A DNA stretch of 64,000 nucleotides from RPQJ01 sp963700045. GTDB lineage: Bacteria; Pseudomonadota; Gammaproteobacteria; Steroidobacterales; Steroidobacteraceae. The stretch covers positions 145,846 to 209,845 of the forward strand of contig CAVOWK010000011.1 in assembly GCA_963700045.1 (NCBI GenBank), given 5' to 3'. The notes beneath the pieces are model-generated. The model was not told the origin of the DNA. It saw only the letters and a program-made list of their open reading frames with translations, and ran no database searches. The position numbers and the translations under genes were made by a program. How positions within the stretch are numbered: the first letter of the stretch is position 1; each line of letters starts with the position of its first letter. Of this stretch, positions 1 to 9,263 are shown in pieces.

Positions 1-810
1 CCGGCAAAGCTCGTCGGCATGCTCAAGGTCGGCAAGCCGATGCTGCCGTTGTTCGCGATTCCGACCACGGCAGGCACCGGGTCCGAAGTGACCGTGGCTG
101 CGGTAGTGACCGACCCCGTCCAGCATTCGAAGTCCGCTGTCATCGACCCGAAGCTCGTGCCGCTCGCGGCGGCGCTCGATCCGCTGCTGATGAAGGGCAT
201 GCCCCGGCCGATCACCGCCGCAACGGGCATGGACGCGCTTACGCACGCCATCGAGGCCTATATCAACCGCTGGCCGCACGCGGACACCGAGCAGCACTGT
301 GTCGCTGCCGTGCGCATGATTTTCGGCAACCTGCAGCGCGCCTATGACGACGGCAACGACATGGCAGCACGCGAGGCGATGGCGCTTGCATCCTTCTATG
401 CCGGGCTCGCGTTCACCAAGGCGTACGTCGGCTATGTGCACGCCTTCTCGCACAAGCTCGGTGGCATGTATGGCGTGCCGCACGGGCTGGCCAACGCGAT
501 CACGCTGCCGTACGTGCTCGACTTCATCAAGGATGCGCCGCTGGCGCGCGAGCGTCTGGCGGAACTGGCCGTGGTGATCGGGGCGGGCAAGGCGGGAGAG
601 CCGCCGGACGTCCTGGCGCAGCGGTTCATCGATCGCGTGCGTGAACTCAATCGCGGCGTCGGCATTCCCGAGAAGGTCGCTGCGCTCAAGCCGGCCGACG
701 TGCCGACGGTTGCGCGCGCTGCAATGGTCGAGGCCGCGCGCGATTACCCGGTGCCGAAGAACATGTCGCTCGGCGAGGCCGAGACGCTGCTGCAACGCAT
801 GCAGGCTTGA
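1..810 (+). CDS. Iron-containing alcohol dehydrogenase, 3' part (5' end outside window)
   Basis: The frame is open from the first base, so the gene begins upstream and only the last 269 residues are visible. Group III metal-dependent alcohol dehydrogenases reduce or oxidise alcohols and aldehydes with NAD(P). The family signature TTAGTGSE lies near visible residue 22-29. The four expected metal ligands are present: Asp and His in GMDALTH (about 78 and 82), His in FSHKLGG and His in VPHG. The remaining fold is complete to the stop. It converges with the acyl-CoA ligase gene that follows. The substrate cannot be read from the sequence; the family includes lactaldehyde, butanol and ethanol dehydrogenases. 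Confidence 0.9.
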   Translation, partial: PAKLVGMLKVGKPMLPLFAIPTTAGTGSEVTVAAVVTDPVQHSKSAVIDPKLVPLAAALDPLLMKGMPRPITAATGMDALTHAIEAYINRWPHADTEQHCVAAVRMIFGNLQRAYDDGNDMAAREAMALASFYAGLAFTKAYVGYVHAFSHKLGGMYGVPHGLANAITLPYVLDFIKDAPLARERLAELAVVIGAGKAGEPPDVLAQRFIDRVRELNRGVGIPEKVAALKPADVPTVARAAMVEAARDYPVPKNMSLGEAETLLQRMQA

Positions 811-898
811 GCGCGAGCCCCCACGGACGGGTTCATGGCGTGTCTCCCGGATCGAAGCAGAACCGGGTGACTGCGCGACTGCAACAGCTCACGTGCCT

Positions 899-919
899 CG
901 ATCCGATCGAACCGGATCG
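899..919. terminator. Hairpin between convergent genes
   Basis: A perfect 7-bp stem (CGATCCG, loop of 7, CGGATCG) sits in the 124-bp gap between the alcohol dehydrogenase and the convergent acyl-CoA ligase. There is no T-run, so a terminator role is inferred from position only. Confidence 0.35.
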
Positions 920-934
920 TGCGGTCCGGCGGTC

Positions 935-2572
935 TTACGCCTTCGCGGCTTGCATCAGCGTCTGGCCATACGAGTCGCGCAACGACCGCTTGTTGATCTT
1001 GCCCGTTGCCGTCATCGGCAGCGCCTCGACGAACACGATCGCGTCCGGCAACTGCCACTTGGCGAAGTGCAGCGCGAGGTGCGCGAGGATCGACTCAGCC
1101 TGCGGCTGGCTGCCCGGTCGCGGCACGACGAGCAGGATCGGCCGCTCGTCCCACTTCGGGTGACGCACGCCGATCGCCGCAGCCATCAGCACGTCGGCAT
1201 GACCGCACGCGCAGTTCTCGAGGTCGACCGAGCTGATCCACTCGCCGCCCGACTTGATGACGTCCTTCGCGCGGTCGGTGATCTGCAGGAAGCCGTTCGG
1301 GTGGATGACCGCGACGTCGCCGGTCGCGAACCAGTCCGGCTCCGAGTGCGCCGGCGAGTCGTCGAGCCTGAAGTATCCGCTGCAGACCCAGGGGCCGCGA
1401 ACTTTCAGCTCGCCGGAGCTGACACCGTCCCACGGCAGTTCCTTGCCTGCGTCGTCCACGATCTTCATCGCGATGCCGAAGATGCCGTGACCCGCCCTGG
1501 CGCGCAGCTGGGTCTGCTCCTCCAGCGGCAGGACTTCCTGCTCCGGTCGCAACGTGCTCACCGAGCCGAGCGGGCTCGTCTCCGTCATGCCCCAGCCCTG
1601 GATCACCGTGACGCCGTGCTTGTCGCGGAAATCGCGAATCATCTGGATCGGCACGGCCGAGCCACCGATCACGGTGCGCTTCAGCGTCTGGAGCTTGCTG
1701 CCGGTCTGGTCCAGGTACGCGAGCAGCATCATCCAGACGGTCGGCACCGCCGCGGCCAGCGTCACGTTCTCTTCGTTCATCAACTGCGTTAGCGTGGCTG
1801 CGTCGCCCATTTTCGGGCCCGGAAACACCAGCTTGGCGCCGACCATCGGCGCGTTGTACGGCAGGCCCCACGCATTCGCGTGGAACATCGGCACGACGGC
1901 GAGAACGGTGTCGCGGCACGAGAGGCCCAGTGCGTCCACCTGCGTGCCGCCGTAGCCATGCAGAACCGTCGAGCGGTGGCTGAAGAGCACACCCTTCGGG
2001 TTGCCCGTCGTGCCCGACGTGTAGCAGAGCGAACTCGCGGCACGTTCGTCGAGTTCGGGCCAGTCGAACGTATCCGGGTGGCCGGCGATGAAGGATTCGT
2101 AGTCGGGCAACTTGCCAGCGACCGCGGCCGGCACTGCGGAGGCCGACGTCATCACGATGGTCTTCTCGACCGTCGGCAGCTTGCCGGCGAGCGGCGCAAG
2201 CGCCGGCAGCAGGGTCGGATCGATGAACAGCAGCTTGTCTTCGGCGTGGTTGATGATGAACTCGAGCTGTTCCGGAAACAGCCGCGGATTGACCGTGTGC
2301 AGCACGGCACCCATGCAGGAGACGGCGTAGTACAGCTCCAGGTGGCGGTAGTCGTTCCAGGCGAGCGTTGCAACCCGGTCGCCCTGTTTGACGCCTGCTG
2401 CCTGCAGTGCATTCGCGAGCTTGCGCGCACGGCGGAACACCTCGCCCAGGTTGGTGCGGTGCCGCGGATTGTCGAACGTCACCGAAACGATTTCGCGATC
2501 GGCAAAGTTGCGTTCGGCGAACCGCATGATCTCGGTGATCAGCAGCGGCGTATCCATCATCAACCCATGCAT
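935..2572 (-). CDS. Long-chain acyl-CoA ligase, AMP-forming
   Basis: This 545-residue adenylate-forming enzyme should activate a fatty acid with ATP and load it onto CoA. The P-loop-like motif YTSGTTGNPKG is near residue 184-194. The middle motif GWGMTETSP and the hinge DRAKDVIKSGGEWIS follow, and the C-terminal lysine motif TATGKINKRSL is present, so both subdomains look intact. I chose the ATG at 2572 because AGGGGA stands seven bases upstream; an upstream in-frame ATG adds 12 residues without a good ribosome site. It resembles the medium/long-chain fatty acyl-CoA ligases of proteobacteria (the 'VLFSHRSTVLH' type). It is the last gene of the minus-strand run from 11014, next to a wax-ester synthase that would consume acyl-CoA. 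Confidence 0.9.
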   Translation of the reverse strand: MHGLMMDTPLLITEIMRFAERNFADREIVSVTFDNPRHRTNLGEVFRRARKLANALQAAGVKQGDRVATLAWNDYRHLELYYAVSCMGAVLHTVNPRLFPEQLEFIINHAEDKLLFIDPTLLPALAPLAGKLPTVEKTIVMTSASAVPAAVAGKLPDYESFIAGHPDTFDWPELDERAASSLCYTSGTTGNPKGVLFSHRSTVLHGYGGTQVDALGLSCRDTVLAVVPMFHANAWGLPYNAPMVGAKLVFPGPKMGDAATLTQLMNEENVTLAAAVPTVWMMLLAYLDQTGSKLQTLKRTVIGGSAVPIQMIRDFRDKHGVTVIQGWGMTETSPLGSVSTLRPEQEVLPLEEQTQLRARAGHGIFGIAMKIVDDAGKELPWDGVSSGELKVRGPWVCSGYFRLDDSPAHSEPDWFATGDVAVIHPNGFLQITDRAKDVIKSGGEWISSVDLENCACGHADVLMAAAIGVRHPKWDERPILLVVPRPGSQPQAESILAHLALHFAKWQLPDAIVFVEALPMTATGKINKRSLRDSYGQTLMQAAKA

Positions 2573-2614
2573 TGTCCGTTCCCCTGCGGTTAGCTCGTCG
2601 TCTGTCAAAGCGGA

Positions 2615-3808
2615 TCAGAGCACCTTGAGGCGGTGTCCATCCGGTTGTTCGAATTCGATCCCCGAATACTCACACCGACCGTGGCCGCGTTGGAAGAGGC
2701 TGTTGGCAATCAGCCAGACACGTACCACGTGACGGGCGGGGCCGCCGATACAGCGCCGGTAATCCTCGTGGACATCGCGGCGTTCATCGAGCCAGCGACC
2801 CAGCTCGTCCGGCCCGGAGCGCACGACCACGTGCGTTTCCTTGTCCTTCCAGGTGGGCAGCGGGCAGCGATAGACGGTGCCGACCGGCAGCGCCGCGCTC
2901 CAGTAGTAGGTGAGATCCTGGCCGTCGTCGAACTCGACGGCGATGCTCAGGTAGTCGTGCGAGGGCAGGCTGTCCTCGCGCAGGTCGATCGGCAGGCTGT
3001 CGACGCGCCAGCGCCAGCTCAGGAACGTGCCCGGCTGCAGCGGCAGCGCGGCTGGACGACGCAGGATACCGACGTCGCCGTGCGTATCGCAGCACACCGA
3101 AGGCTTGCCATCGGGCGCATGGGCCGGGCGATAGATCTCGCCGGGACCCAGGTACCAGAGGTAGTCCCAGCCGGCGGGCGCGGGTGAGGTCGCTGCGAGA
3201 CGCGATGCCTCGGCCGCGACAGGCGCTGGCATGGGCGCGTGCTTTTCCGTCTCGCGCAACACCGATGCGGGCTCGACACCCGGCCGCCACTTGAGCAGCA
3301 GCACGAGCAGGCCGCCCGAGACCTTGCCGTAGTCACCTGCGCCGTGCCCGAGGTCGCCCTGCGGGGTGGACCATTCGCCGGGAAAATAGCTCGCGAGCTG
3401 CAGCGGACCGTCGGCGTCTGCCTGGAAGCTGTGAGTATCGCGCGTGCCGCGCAGTACCGTGCCCGCGGCGCCGGTCTTTGCCCAGAGCTGAAACGACGGT
3501 GGCACCCAGATATCGAGGGCCCGCGACAGGTACACGCGGCCGGCCGCGAACCAGGTGAGCGTGTCGCCGGCAACGACCTGCAGTCCCGTGTCGAACCACG
3601 GTGGCCGCGTTGCGGGCAACTCGATGAAGCGATGCTCCGCCAGTGACTCCACCGGCACGGTTCGCACCCAGGCCTCGAGTTCGTGGCGCCATGCCGCGAG
3701 GTCTGGCGGAGCCCGCTCGGCAGCGGCTGCGCCGCGGTGCCGCACGAGCCTGCGTGCACCGAGCCGGGCAGCGACTGCGAGGTCGCGCGCGATTGCACCG
3801 ATGTCCAC
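2615..3808 (-). CDS. DUF3047 family protein
   Basis: The protein has 397 residues and unknown function. The C-terminal half (about 225-395) matches DUF3047 by its recognisable blocks: LSWRWRV, a YYWS block, VVRSG followed by GRWLDERRDVHEDYRR, and a closing YSGIEFE. This domain looks like a beta-sandwich and is common in proteobacterial exported or periplasmic proteins. No clear signal peptide is seen at this start, although the N-terminus is rich in Ala and Arg. The N-terminal 220 residues contain another beta-rich region with WFDTGLQVVAGDTLTWFAAG, reminiscent of carbohydrate-binding sandwiches; this part is inference. It lies between the WS/DGAT and acyl-CoA ligase genes in the same direction with short gaps, so it is probably co-transcribed. 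Confidence 0.75.
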   Translation of the reverse strand: MDIGAIARDLAVAARLGARRLVRHRGAAAAERAPPDLAAWRHELEAWVRTVPVESLAEHRFIELPATRPPWFDTGLQVVAGDTLTWFAAGRVYLSRALDIWVPPSFQLWAKTGAAGTVLRGTRDTHSFQADADGPLQLASYFPGEWSTPQGDLGHGAGDYGKVSGGLLVLLLKWRPGVEPASVLRETEKHAPMPAPVAAEASRLAATSPAPAGWDYLWYLGPGEIYRPAHAPDGKPSVCCDTHGDVGILRRPAALPLQPGTFLSWRWRVDSLPIDLREDSLPSHDYLSIAVEFDDGQDLTYYWSAALPVGTVYRCPLPTWKDKETHVVVRSGPDELGRWLDERRDVHEDYRRCIGGPARHVVRVWLIANSLFQRGHGRCEYSGIEFEQPDGHRLKVL

Positions 3809-3844
3809 GCGGTGAGCCCTGCCGTCGGGGAGTTGGGACGAAGA

Positions 3845-5323
3845 CTAATGCAAGTGGCGCGTCGCGGTCGAAGCCTTTGTTGCCCTTGCCGGGCCCTGGC
3901 GACGCTTCGGGGCGGCATGCTTGCCGACCTGCGGGGCCTTCTTGCCAGCGCTGGCCGGGCGTTGCGTGAGCGAATGCTGCAGTTCGACCAGCGCACGCAT
4001 GGTCGCGTCGGCCAGTCGCTGCACGTCGGGGACTGCCTCGCGCAGTGCGATGAACGTGACGTGCAGTTCATCGTCGTAGTTGCTGATCGTGATGTTGAGC
4101 ACCTGGTGATGCGCGACGACGGACACCGGCAGCGCGAGTTCCACGGCAAGGCCGTTGAAATAGACCTTGCCCTCGAGACCGGCGGGGTTCGAGATCACCG
4201 CGTTGGCCAGCATCGGCAAGTCGCCGAGGTTCAGCGACTCGATCGCGCTGGCGACGGCGTGCTCGAAGATCGAGTACATGAAGAGCGCGTCCGCGCCGAT
4301 CGACTTGACCTCTTCCTTCACGAGCCGGGTCTCGGCCACGATGTCGGCGAGTCGCTCGGCGGGTGTGCCGCCGGGGCGGCCCATCGGCACCTGCAGGATC
4401 GTGATCCGGTTGCCGGCGCCGGGCCCTTCGTGCAGCGCCACGGGCATGTCGGCGACGAGCGGTCGCTTGGTGTGCAAGCCGTGCTCCGCGAGGTAGCGGT
4501 TCAGCGCTATGTCGAGCACGGCGAGCAGCACGTCGTTGATCTTCGCGTTGCCGCGCTTCGCGACGGCACGCACCCGCGCGAGGGGCAGCGAGCAGTGAGC
4601 CATGACGCGGTTCGGCGACGGCGCCGCCTTGAGCACGTCGGGGGTTGCGACGAAGGGCGTGGCCATGCCCCGGCCGATCCCGAGGTCGCGACGGCCGACG
4701 TGCCACATCAACTTGACCAGATCGCCTGCGGTGCGGCCCGCCGCGATACCGGTGTGCAGCAGTTCGGTGGCGAGGCCGCCCTTGCGCGACGATTCCGCCG
4801 TGTGCGCGGCCCGGGGCAATCCCCGCCAGAACGCCTGCGGACTCCGCGCCGAGGCCGTGCGGGTCACTATGTTCTGGATGACCTTGATGAAGCCGATGCC
4901 GTCGATCAGCCCGTGGTGCGTCTTGAAGTAGAGGCCGACGCAGTTCCCGGCAAGCCCGTCGAAGACATGCACCTCCCACAGCGGGCGGCAGCGATCGAGA
5001 CGCTTCGCGTGCAGCGCGCAGATCCGGTCGAGCAGGGCCTGGACGTCGCTGTCGTCGGGCAGATCGTGGCGGAACACCTGTTCCGCCGGGTCGATGTCAT
5101 CGTCTTCCACGAGGACCGGCCAGCCGGCGAAGACGTTCTCGGCCAGGCGCTGGTTGAACGGAGGGCCGACAGGGCAGCGCAACATCCTGCGGACGAGTTC
5201 GTCCCCAGGGCGCCCCCGCGCCGACCTGCGGCCTTTCAATACGACGAGCAAGCCGACATTCATCGGCCTCTGCTCGGTTTCGAGCAGGAAGAACGCCCGG
5301 TCCATCGGCGACATGCTTGGCAT
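3845..5323 (-). CDS. Wax ester synthase / diacylglycerol acyltransferase (WS/DGAT)
   Basis: This 492-residue enzyme transfers an acyl group from acyl-CoA to a fatty alcohol or diacylglycerol, making wax ester or triacylglycerol. The condensation-type active-site motif HHGLIDG (HHxxxDG) is intact at residues 136-142. The N-terminus SPMDRAFFLLET is the usual family start, and the C-terminal NVPGP-like block reads ISNPAGLEGKVYFNG. A longer upstream frame exists, but the family pattern begins at the ATG at 5323. The basic C-terminal tail rich in Lys, Ala and Arg is atypical and may aid membrane or DNA contact. Neighbouring acyl-CoA ligase, DUF2505 and SDR genes fit a lipid-storage context. The acceptor alcohol cannot be predicted. 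Confidence 0.9.
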   Translation of the reverse strand: MPSMSPMDRAFFLLETEQRPMNVGLLVVLKGRRSARGRPGDELVRRMLRCPVGPPFNQRLAENVFAGWPVLVEDDDIDPAEQVFRHDLPDDSDVQALLDRICALHAKRLDRCRPLWEVHVFDGLAGNCVGLYFKTHHGLIDGIGFIKVIQNIVTRTASARSPQAFWRGLPRAAHTAESSRKGGLATELLHTGIAAGRTAGDLVKLMWHVGRRDLGIGRGMATPFVATPDVLKAAPSPNRVMAHCSLPLARVRAVAKRGNAKINDVLLAVLDIALNRYLAEHGLHTKRPLVADMPVALHEGPGAGNRITILQVPMGRPGGTPAERLADIVAETRLVKEEVKSIGADALFMYSIFEHAVASAIESLNLGDLPMLANAVISNPAGLEGKVYFNGLAVELALPVSVVAHHQVLNITISNYDDELHVTFIALREAVPDVQRLADATMRALVELQHSLTQRPASAGKKAPQVGKHAAPKRRQGPARATKASTATRHLH

Positions 5324-5403
5324 GACCCTAGCGTAGCGCGCGCCACGCAAAGCCACATTTCGCTTATGGCTAGCTGCGCTGCAGCAATCCTGTGGCTGCC
5401 GGG

Positions 5404-5880
5404 CTAGACCGACGCCTTGAGGACCTTGAACTCGTCCGCGAGGTTCTGCTTGAGTTCGTCGCCCGCAAACGAGGCGATCAGGCCGCCGAGCAGCGGGATG
5501 CCGCTGGTGATGTCGAAGTCCCACTGCACCGAGCTGCCGCCCTTTTCGGGCTGCAGGGCCTTGGTGCCCACGATCTTCACCGGAACGCCCTTGATCTCGA
5601 CGACGATGTCGGCTGAATAGCCGTCGCCATCCACCGCCCAGTCCTCGGTGTGCGAGACCTCGTTGGTCGACGGCACCAGCCGCTTGAGCGCCGCCGGCGG
5701 ATTGGCCGGCATCTTGCGCGCGATCTTCAGCTTCACGTTCGGCGCGCGGCCTTCGCGCTTGATCTTGACGTCGGTCCCGGGGAGCTTGCCGTAGATCGCC
5801 TCCTGGCTCTTCTGCTCGGTGCAGAGCTTGAAGGCCGAACCGACGTCCGTCTTGAGCGAATGCCTGACCTGGATCTTCAT
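5404..5880 (-). CDS. DUF2505 family protein (START/SRPBCC-like)
   Basis: This is a small 158-residue protein matching DUF2505, a family related to the helix-grip SRPBCC fold that often binds hydrophobic ligands. The visible pattern is an N-terminal MKIQVRHSL strand, a VKIKREG/VKLKIARKMP hairpin, a WAVDGDGYSADIVVEI strand and a long C-terminal helix starting SFAGDELKQNLADEF. The length fits the family. No signal peptide or membrane segment is seen. It lies between exoD (28-base gap) and the WS/DGAT gene, so a lipid-handling role is possible, but this is inference from context only. Confidence 0.75.
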   Translation of the reverse strand: MKIQVRHSLKTDVGSAFKLCTEQKSQEAIYGKLPGTDVKIKREGRAPNVKLKIARKMPANPPAALKRLVPSTNEVSHTEDWAVDGDGYSADIVVEIKGVPVKIVGTKALQPEKGGSSVQWDFDITSGIPLLGGLIASFAGDELKQNLADEFKVLKASV

Positions 5881-5908
5881 GGTGTCGCGTTCCCGTGTTG
5901 CCTGCGGA

Positions 5909-6556
5909 CTAGATGCCCAGCCAATGGCGGACGAGCAAGGATACCGCCTTCACGATGGCCATGATCACCCCCCAGGCGAGCACCAGCGCTGCGATGGTGG
6001 TCGCCAGGCCGGCCAGCGTGGCCTTGCCGTCCCGCTCCAGCAGGGCGAAGGCCAGGACGCAGATCGCGATGGCTGGACCCATGTTACCGAACGGCACTGG
6101 CAGGATCAGCACGATGCTGAGGATGGCGCAGACCAGGCCGATCAGCCGCTCGGCCAGCCCCGTGGCCAGTAGCGGCCAGCGTGGCTCGGACAGGCGTTCT
6201 GCGCGTCGAATCCAGGGGACCACCACGTTCATCACGCGGGCGAAGCCCTGCCGCGTGACCGTGGCCTCGACCACCGCGCGCGGCAACCACGGCAAGGCGA
6301 ACCCGAGCATCAGCTGCAGCGACAGGAACAGCAGCGGGATGCCGAGCACGACCGACACGCCCGGCGCGTTGACCGGCAGCGTGTTCGGTGCTGCGAACAC
6401 GAACAGCAGCGCACCGAACGCACGGTCACCCATCGCATTGCGGACGTCGGCAATTGCAATCCGCTCCCGTGCTGGATCGTTGGCGATATCCGCGAGCATG
6501 GCCGACAGGCGCCGTGGCCGCCCCGGACCGGGCGGAGGATGGTGCGGGGAATTCAC
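5909..6556 (-). CDS. ExoD family membrane protein
   Basis: The protein has 215 residues with four or more hydrophobic segments and matches the ExoD family, named for a rhizobial exopolysaccharide mutant; its molecular role is unknown. Diagnostic features are the FAAPNTLPVNAPGVSVVLG loop after the first membrane segment, then PLLFLSLQLMLG and PWLPR. The start is taken as GTG at 6556 because it overlaps the stop of the upstream SDR gene in a GTGA arrangement. An internal ATG 18 codons later is an alternative. Position between an SDR and a DUF2505 gene gives no specific clue. Confidence 0.8.
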   Translation of the reverse strand: MNSPHHPPPGPGRPRRLSAMLADIANDPARERIAIADVRNAMGDRAFGALLFVFAAPNTLPVNAPGVSVVLGIPLLFLSLQLMLGFALPWLPRAVVEATVTRQGFARVMNVVVPWIRRAERLSEPRWPLLATGLAERLIGLVCAILSIVLILPVPFGNMGPAIAICVLAFALLERDGKATLAGLATTIAALVLAWGVIMAIVKAVSLLVRHWLGI

Positions 6557-7362
6557 GGCGCCATCTCGCCTTGCAGTTTCCGCGCCATGATGCGTTCGTA
6601 GAGCGAGGGCGCCAGCCGGCTCACCCACCATGCGGTGCGCGCCGTGCGGCCGATCAACAGCAGGCGGCTGCTGCGTTCGGCGCCGCGAAACACACGGTCC
6701 GCGACATCGTCTGGCTGCAGCGGTCGCCCGACGACGACCTGTGCGTGCGTCGCTGCGCCGCCGTCCGGCCCGAGCGCGTTCCGGTCGATGCCGGTCGCGA
6801 TGAACGACGGGCACACCATCATCACGTCGATGCCGTCGGGTGCGAGTTCCGTGCGCAGGCTCTCGAAGAATCCGTGCAGCGCGTGCTTGCTCGCCGCATA
6901 CCCTGTGCGTGCGATCAACGGCGTGAAACCGGCGACGCTCGAGACGGCGATGATCAGGCCGCGCGCTTGTTGCAGTGCCGGCAGGGCGGGGCGCGTGAGG
7001 TTGATCGCGCCGAACAGGTTCACTTCGACGACGCGACGCAGGACCGCTGTCTCCGTCGCTGCGAAGGCGCTGCGGTGTGAAATGCCCGCATTGTTGACGA
7101 GCACGTCGATGCGGCCAAAGCGTGCAGCGGTTGCCTCGATGGCGGCCTGGCACGCACTGGCGTCGGTGACGTCGCAGGAACAGGCGAGCGCTTCGAAACC
7201 GGCTTGCGCCAATTCACCCGCGACCGCTGCGACTGCGCCGGAGTCGCGATCCAACGCGACGATGCTGGCACCGCCGCGAGCGAATCGAAACGCCAGCGCA
7301 CGACCGAGCCCGCTGCCCGCGCCGCTCACCACCACGGTTGCACCGTCGAACGAGCGGCGCAT
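6553..7362 (-). CDS. Short-chain dehydrogenase/reductase (SDR)
   Basis: This is a 269-residue classical SDR. The cofactor motif GAGSGLG lies near residues 13-19, NNAGISH near 88, the catalytic Ser in SSVAGF, and YAASKHA provides the Tyr and Lys. An acidic residue after beta-2 (ALDRD) suggests NAD preference. The C-terminal extension with a WWVSRLAPSLYERIM-like helix is typical of membrane-associated SDRs acting on lipids or retinoid-like substrates. The start ATG at 7362 overlaps the stop of the upstream epimerase gene (ATGA), supporting translational coupling. The substrate is unknown; a lipid or fatty aldehyde/alcohol is plausible from the neighbouring WS/DGAT gene. Confidence 0.88.
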   Translation of the reverse strand: MRRSFDGATVVVSGAGSGLGRALAFRFARGGASIVALDRDSGAVAAVAGELAQAGFEALACSCDVTDASACQAAIEATAARFGRIDVLVNNAGISHRSAFAATETAVLRRVVEVNLFGAINLTRPALPALQQARGLIIAVSSVAGFTPLIARTGYAASKHALHGFFESLRTELAPDGIDVMMVCPSFIATGIDRNALGPDGGAATHAQVVVGRPLQPDDVADRVFRGAERSSRLLLIGRTARTAWWVSRLAPSLYERIMARKLQGEMAP

Positions 7363-8343
7363 CAGGCCTGGCCTGCGCCGAGTCCGTGCGCGCGGCAGTA
7401 GAAGTCGAAGACTTCTCTCGACGTCTTGCGCGGCGTGTAGCCCAGTTCCTCCTTGAGCCGGCGGTTGTCGAGCACGGGCCGGTAACGCAGGAAATCGACC
7501 TGTTCGGGACCGTAGCGGGTGAGTCCAAGCGGGTGCAGCGTCGCGAGCACCGCGCGCAGCAGGGACGGCGGCAACGTCAGGCACTTCTTGCCGAGGCGGC
7601 CGGCGATCTCCTGAATGCTGAGCGCCCCGTCGCCCGCGACGTTGTAGATGCCGGCTGCGCCGGTGCGCAGCGCGTGCTCGATCGCGCCGACCACGTCCTG
7701 GTCCCAGATGAAGACGAACGGGCTGCGCGCGCCGCGCAGCGCGATGATCCGGGGCTTGTCGAACATTGCCGTGATCTGGTTACGCGTTGTCTCGCCCAGG
7801 ATCGTGCCGACGCGGAAGACGACCTGGCGGAGTTCCGGATGCTCGCGCCGGTACACGCACAGCATTTCCTCCACCAGCCGCTTGTGGTGCGAGTAGGCGA
7901 AGGCTTCGTTGCCGCGCACCGGGATCGTCTTCGCTGAGCCACTCAGGGTTGTCGGCGTGGTAGCCATACGCCGCGCCGCTCGAGGTGACGATGATTTGCC
8001 GGACGCCCGAGGCCACGCACGCCTCGAGCACGTTCTGCGTCCCCAGTACATCGACGGCGTACTCGAGCTCGCGGTTGGATCTGGCGCCCGGCGTGACGAT
8101 CGCCGCCAGGTGCACGACGGAGTCGATGGCGCGGGCGGTGAGCAGCGGCGCGAGGCCCGGCGATCGCACGTCGTGCAAGACGTACTCGACGCCCGGCAGC
8201 CGCGACTGCGCCGGCGCTTCACGCACATCACTCGCGACGAGGACGTCGATCTCACCGGACTGCAGGCGTGGCCCGAGCGCCTTGAGCAGCGTGCTGCCGA
8301 GGTAGCCCGCGCCGCCCGTGACGAAGATGCGCCGGCCACTCAT
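7362..8343 (-). pseudogene. NAD-dependent epimerase/dehydratase, frameshifted by one extra base
   Basis: This is an extended-SDR gene whose two halves lie in different frames. The first part starts at the ATG at 8343 and reads GGAGYLGS, HLAAI and TSSGAAYGYHADNPEWLSEDDP, which is the Rossmann half with the catalytic Ser. The second part reads VRGNEAFAYSHHKRLVEE onward, including the YxxxK-type Tyr/Lys, to the stop at 7362. The switch is at 7919-7923, where a C/G-rich stretch holds one surplus base. The total length, 982 bases, is 3n+1, so removing one base restores about 326 residues. Everything else looks conserved, so this is either a sequencing or assembly error or a very recent loss. The start overlaps the stop of the transporter gene (ATGA). 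Confidence 0.85.
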
Positions 8344-9263
8344 GCGGTGGCCCCGGCAGGCAGCGGCGTCGGCGGGTGCCGGCGCCACCAGGCGGCGAGC
8401 GACGTGCCCACGACGATGTGCCAGATGCCCCACCACGCGGCCACGATCGCCATGCCGCCCAGGCCGCCGAAGAAGTTGAACACCAGCACCAGGCCGAACC
8501 CGGAGTTCTGGATGCCCACTTCGAGCGCGACTGCGCGCCGGTCGGCCTCGGGCAGGCGCGCGGCCCTGGCCGTCAGATAGCCGGTGAGCAGCGCGAAAGC
8601 GTTCAGCAGGAAGACGAACAGCACGACCCGTTCGACGTACTTGAGGAAGAAGTCCCAGTTTACGACCAGCGCGCCGACCACGAAGACCGCGAAGAACACC
8701 AGGGACAGCGCGCGGAACGGGCCGCGGATGCGTTGCGCCAGCGCGGGCCAGCGGTGCGCCGTGAACATGCCGAGCGCGGTCGGGATCGCGAGCAGCACGA
8801 CGATCGTGCCGAAGACTTCCCACGGGCTCAGCGTCACCGCATGCAGAATCGGCCGCGTGTAGGGGTTCAGCTCACCCCAGAAAGACAGATTGAACGGCGT
8901 GAAGACGATCGAGCCGAGCATCGAGAACGCGGCGATCGTGACGGACAGCGCCGTATTGCCGTGACCGTAGTTGACGAGGAAGTTCGAGATGTTGCCGCTC
9001 GGGCACGAGGCGACGAGGATCATGCCGAGCGCGATGCTCGGTGCCGGCTTCAGCACCATCGTGAGCGCGAATGCGACCGCCGGCAGCAGCACCGAGTGAG
9101 CGAACAGACCGATCAGCGTCCCGCGCGGCGAAGTCAGGATGCCCTTGAAGTCCGCGACGCGCATGTCGAGCGCGACGCCGAACAGCACGAACGCCAGGAT
9201 GACGTCGAGCGCGACCAGCGATTCCGGGCTGAAGTGCAGCCGGACCGCATCGAGCTCGTTCAT
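8340..9263 (-). CDS. BASS-family sodium-dependent transporter
   Basis: The 307-residue membrane protein has about nine to ten hydrophobic segments and matches the bile acid:sodium symporter superfamily. The signature SCPSGNISNFLVNYGHGN corresponds to the conserved crossover region of the Na+ sites, and EVGIQNSGFGLVLVFNF matches the second one. Bacterial members import organic anions such as pantoate, pyruvate or steroid-like acids; the substrate here is unknown. The ATG at 9263 overlaps the stop of the upstream ThDP-enzyme gene (ATGA). The same overlap at its own end with the epimerase gene makes a tightly coupled operon. Confidence 0.88.
   Translation of the reverse strand: MNELDAVRLHFSPESLVALDVILAFVLFGVALDMRVADFKGILTSPRGTLIGLFAHSVLLPAVAFALTMVLKPAPSIALGMILVASCPSGNISNFLVNYGHGNTALSVTIAAFSMLGSIVFTPFNLSFWGELNPYTRPILHAVTLSPWEVFGTIVVLLAIPTALGMFTAHRWPALAQRIRGPFRALSLVFFAVFVVGALVVNWDFFLKYVERVVLFVFLLNAFALLTGYLTARAARLPEADRRAVALEVGIQNSGFGLVLVFNFFGGLGGMAIVAAWWGIWHIVVGTSLAAWWRRHPPTPLPAGATA

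Noticed and set aside
3683..5407. Long plus-strand open frame opposite the WS/DGAT gene
   Set aside because: It lacks recognisable domains, is full of Arg, Asp, His and Val in patterns of antisense GC-rich coding, and the other strand has an intact WS/DGAT with its active-site motif.
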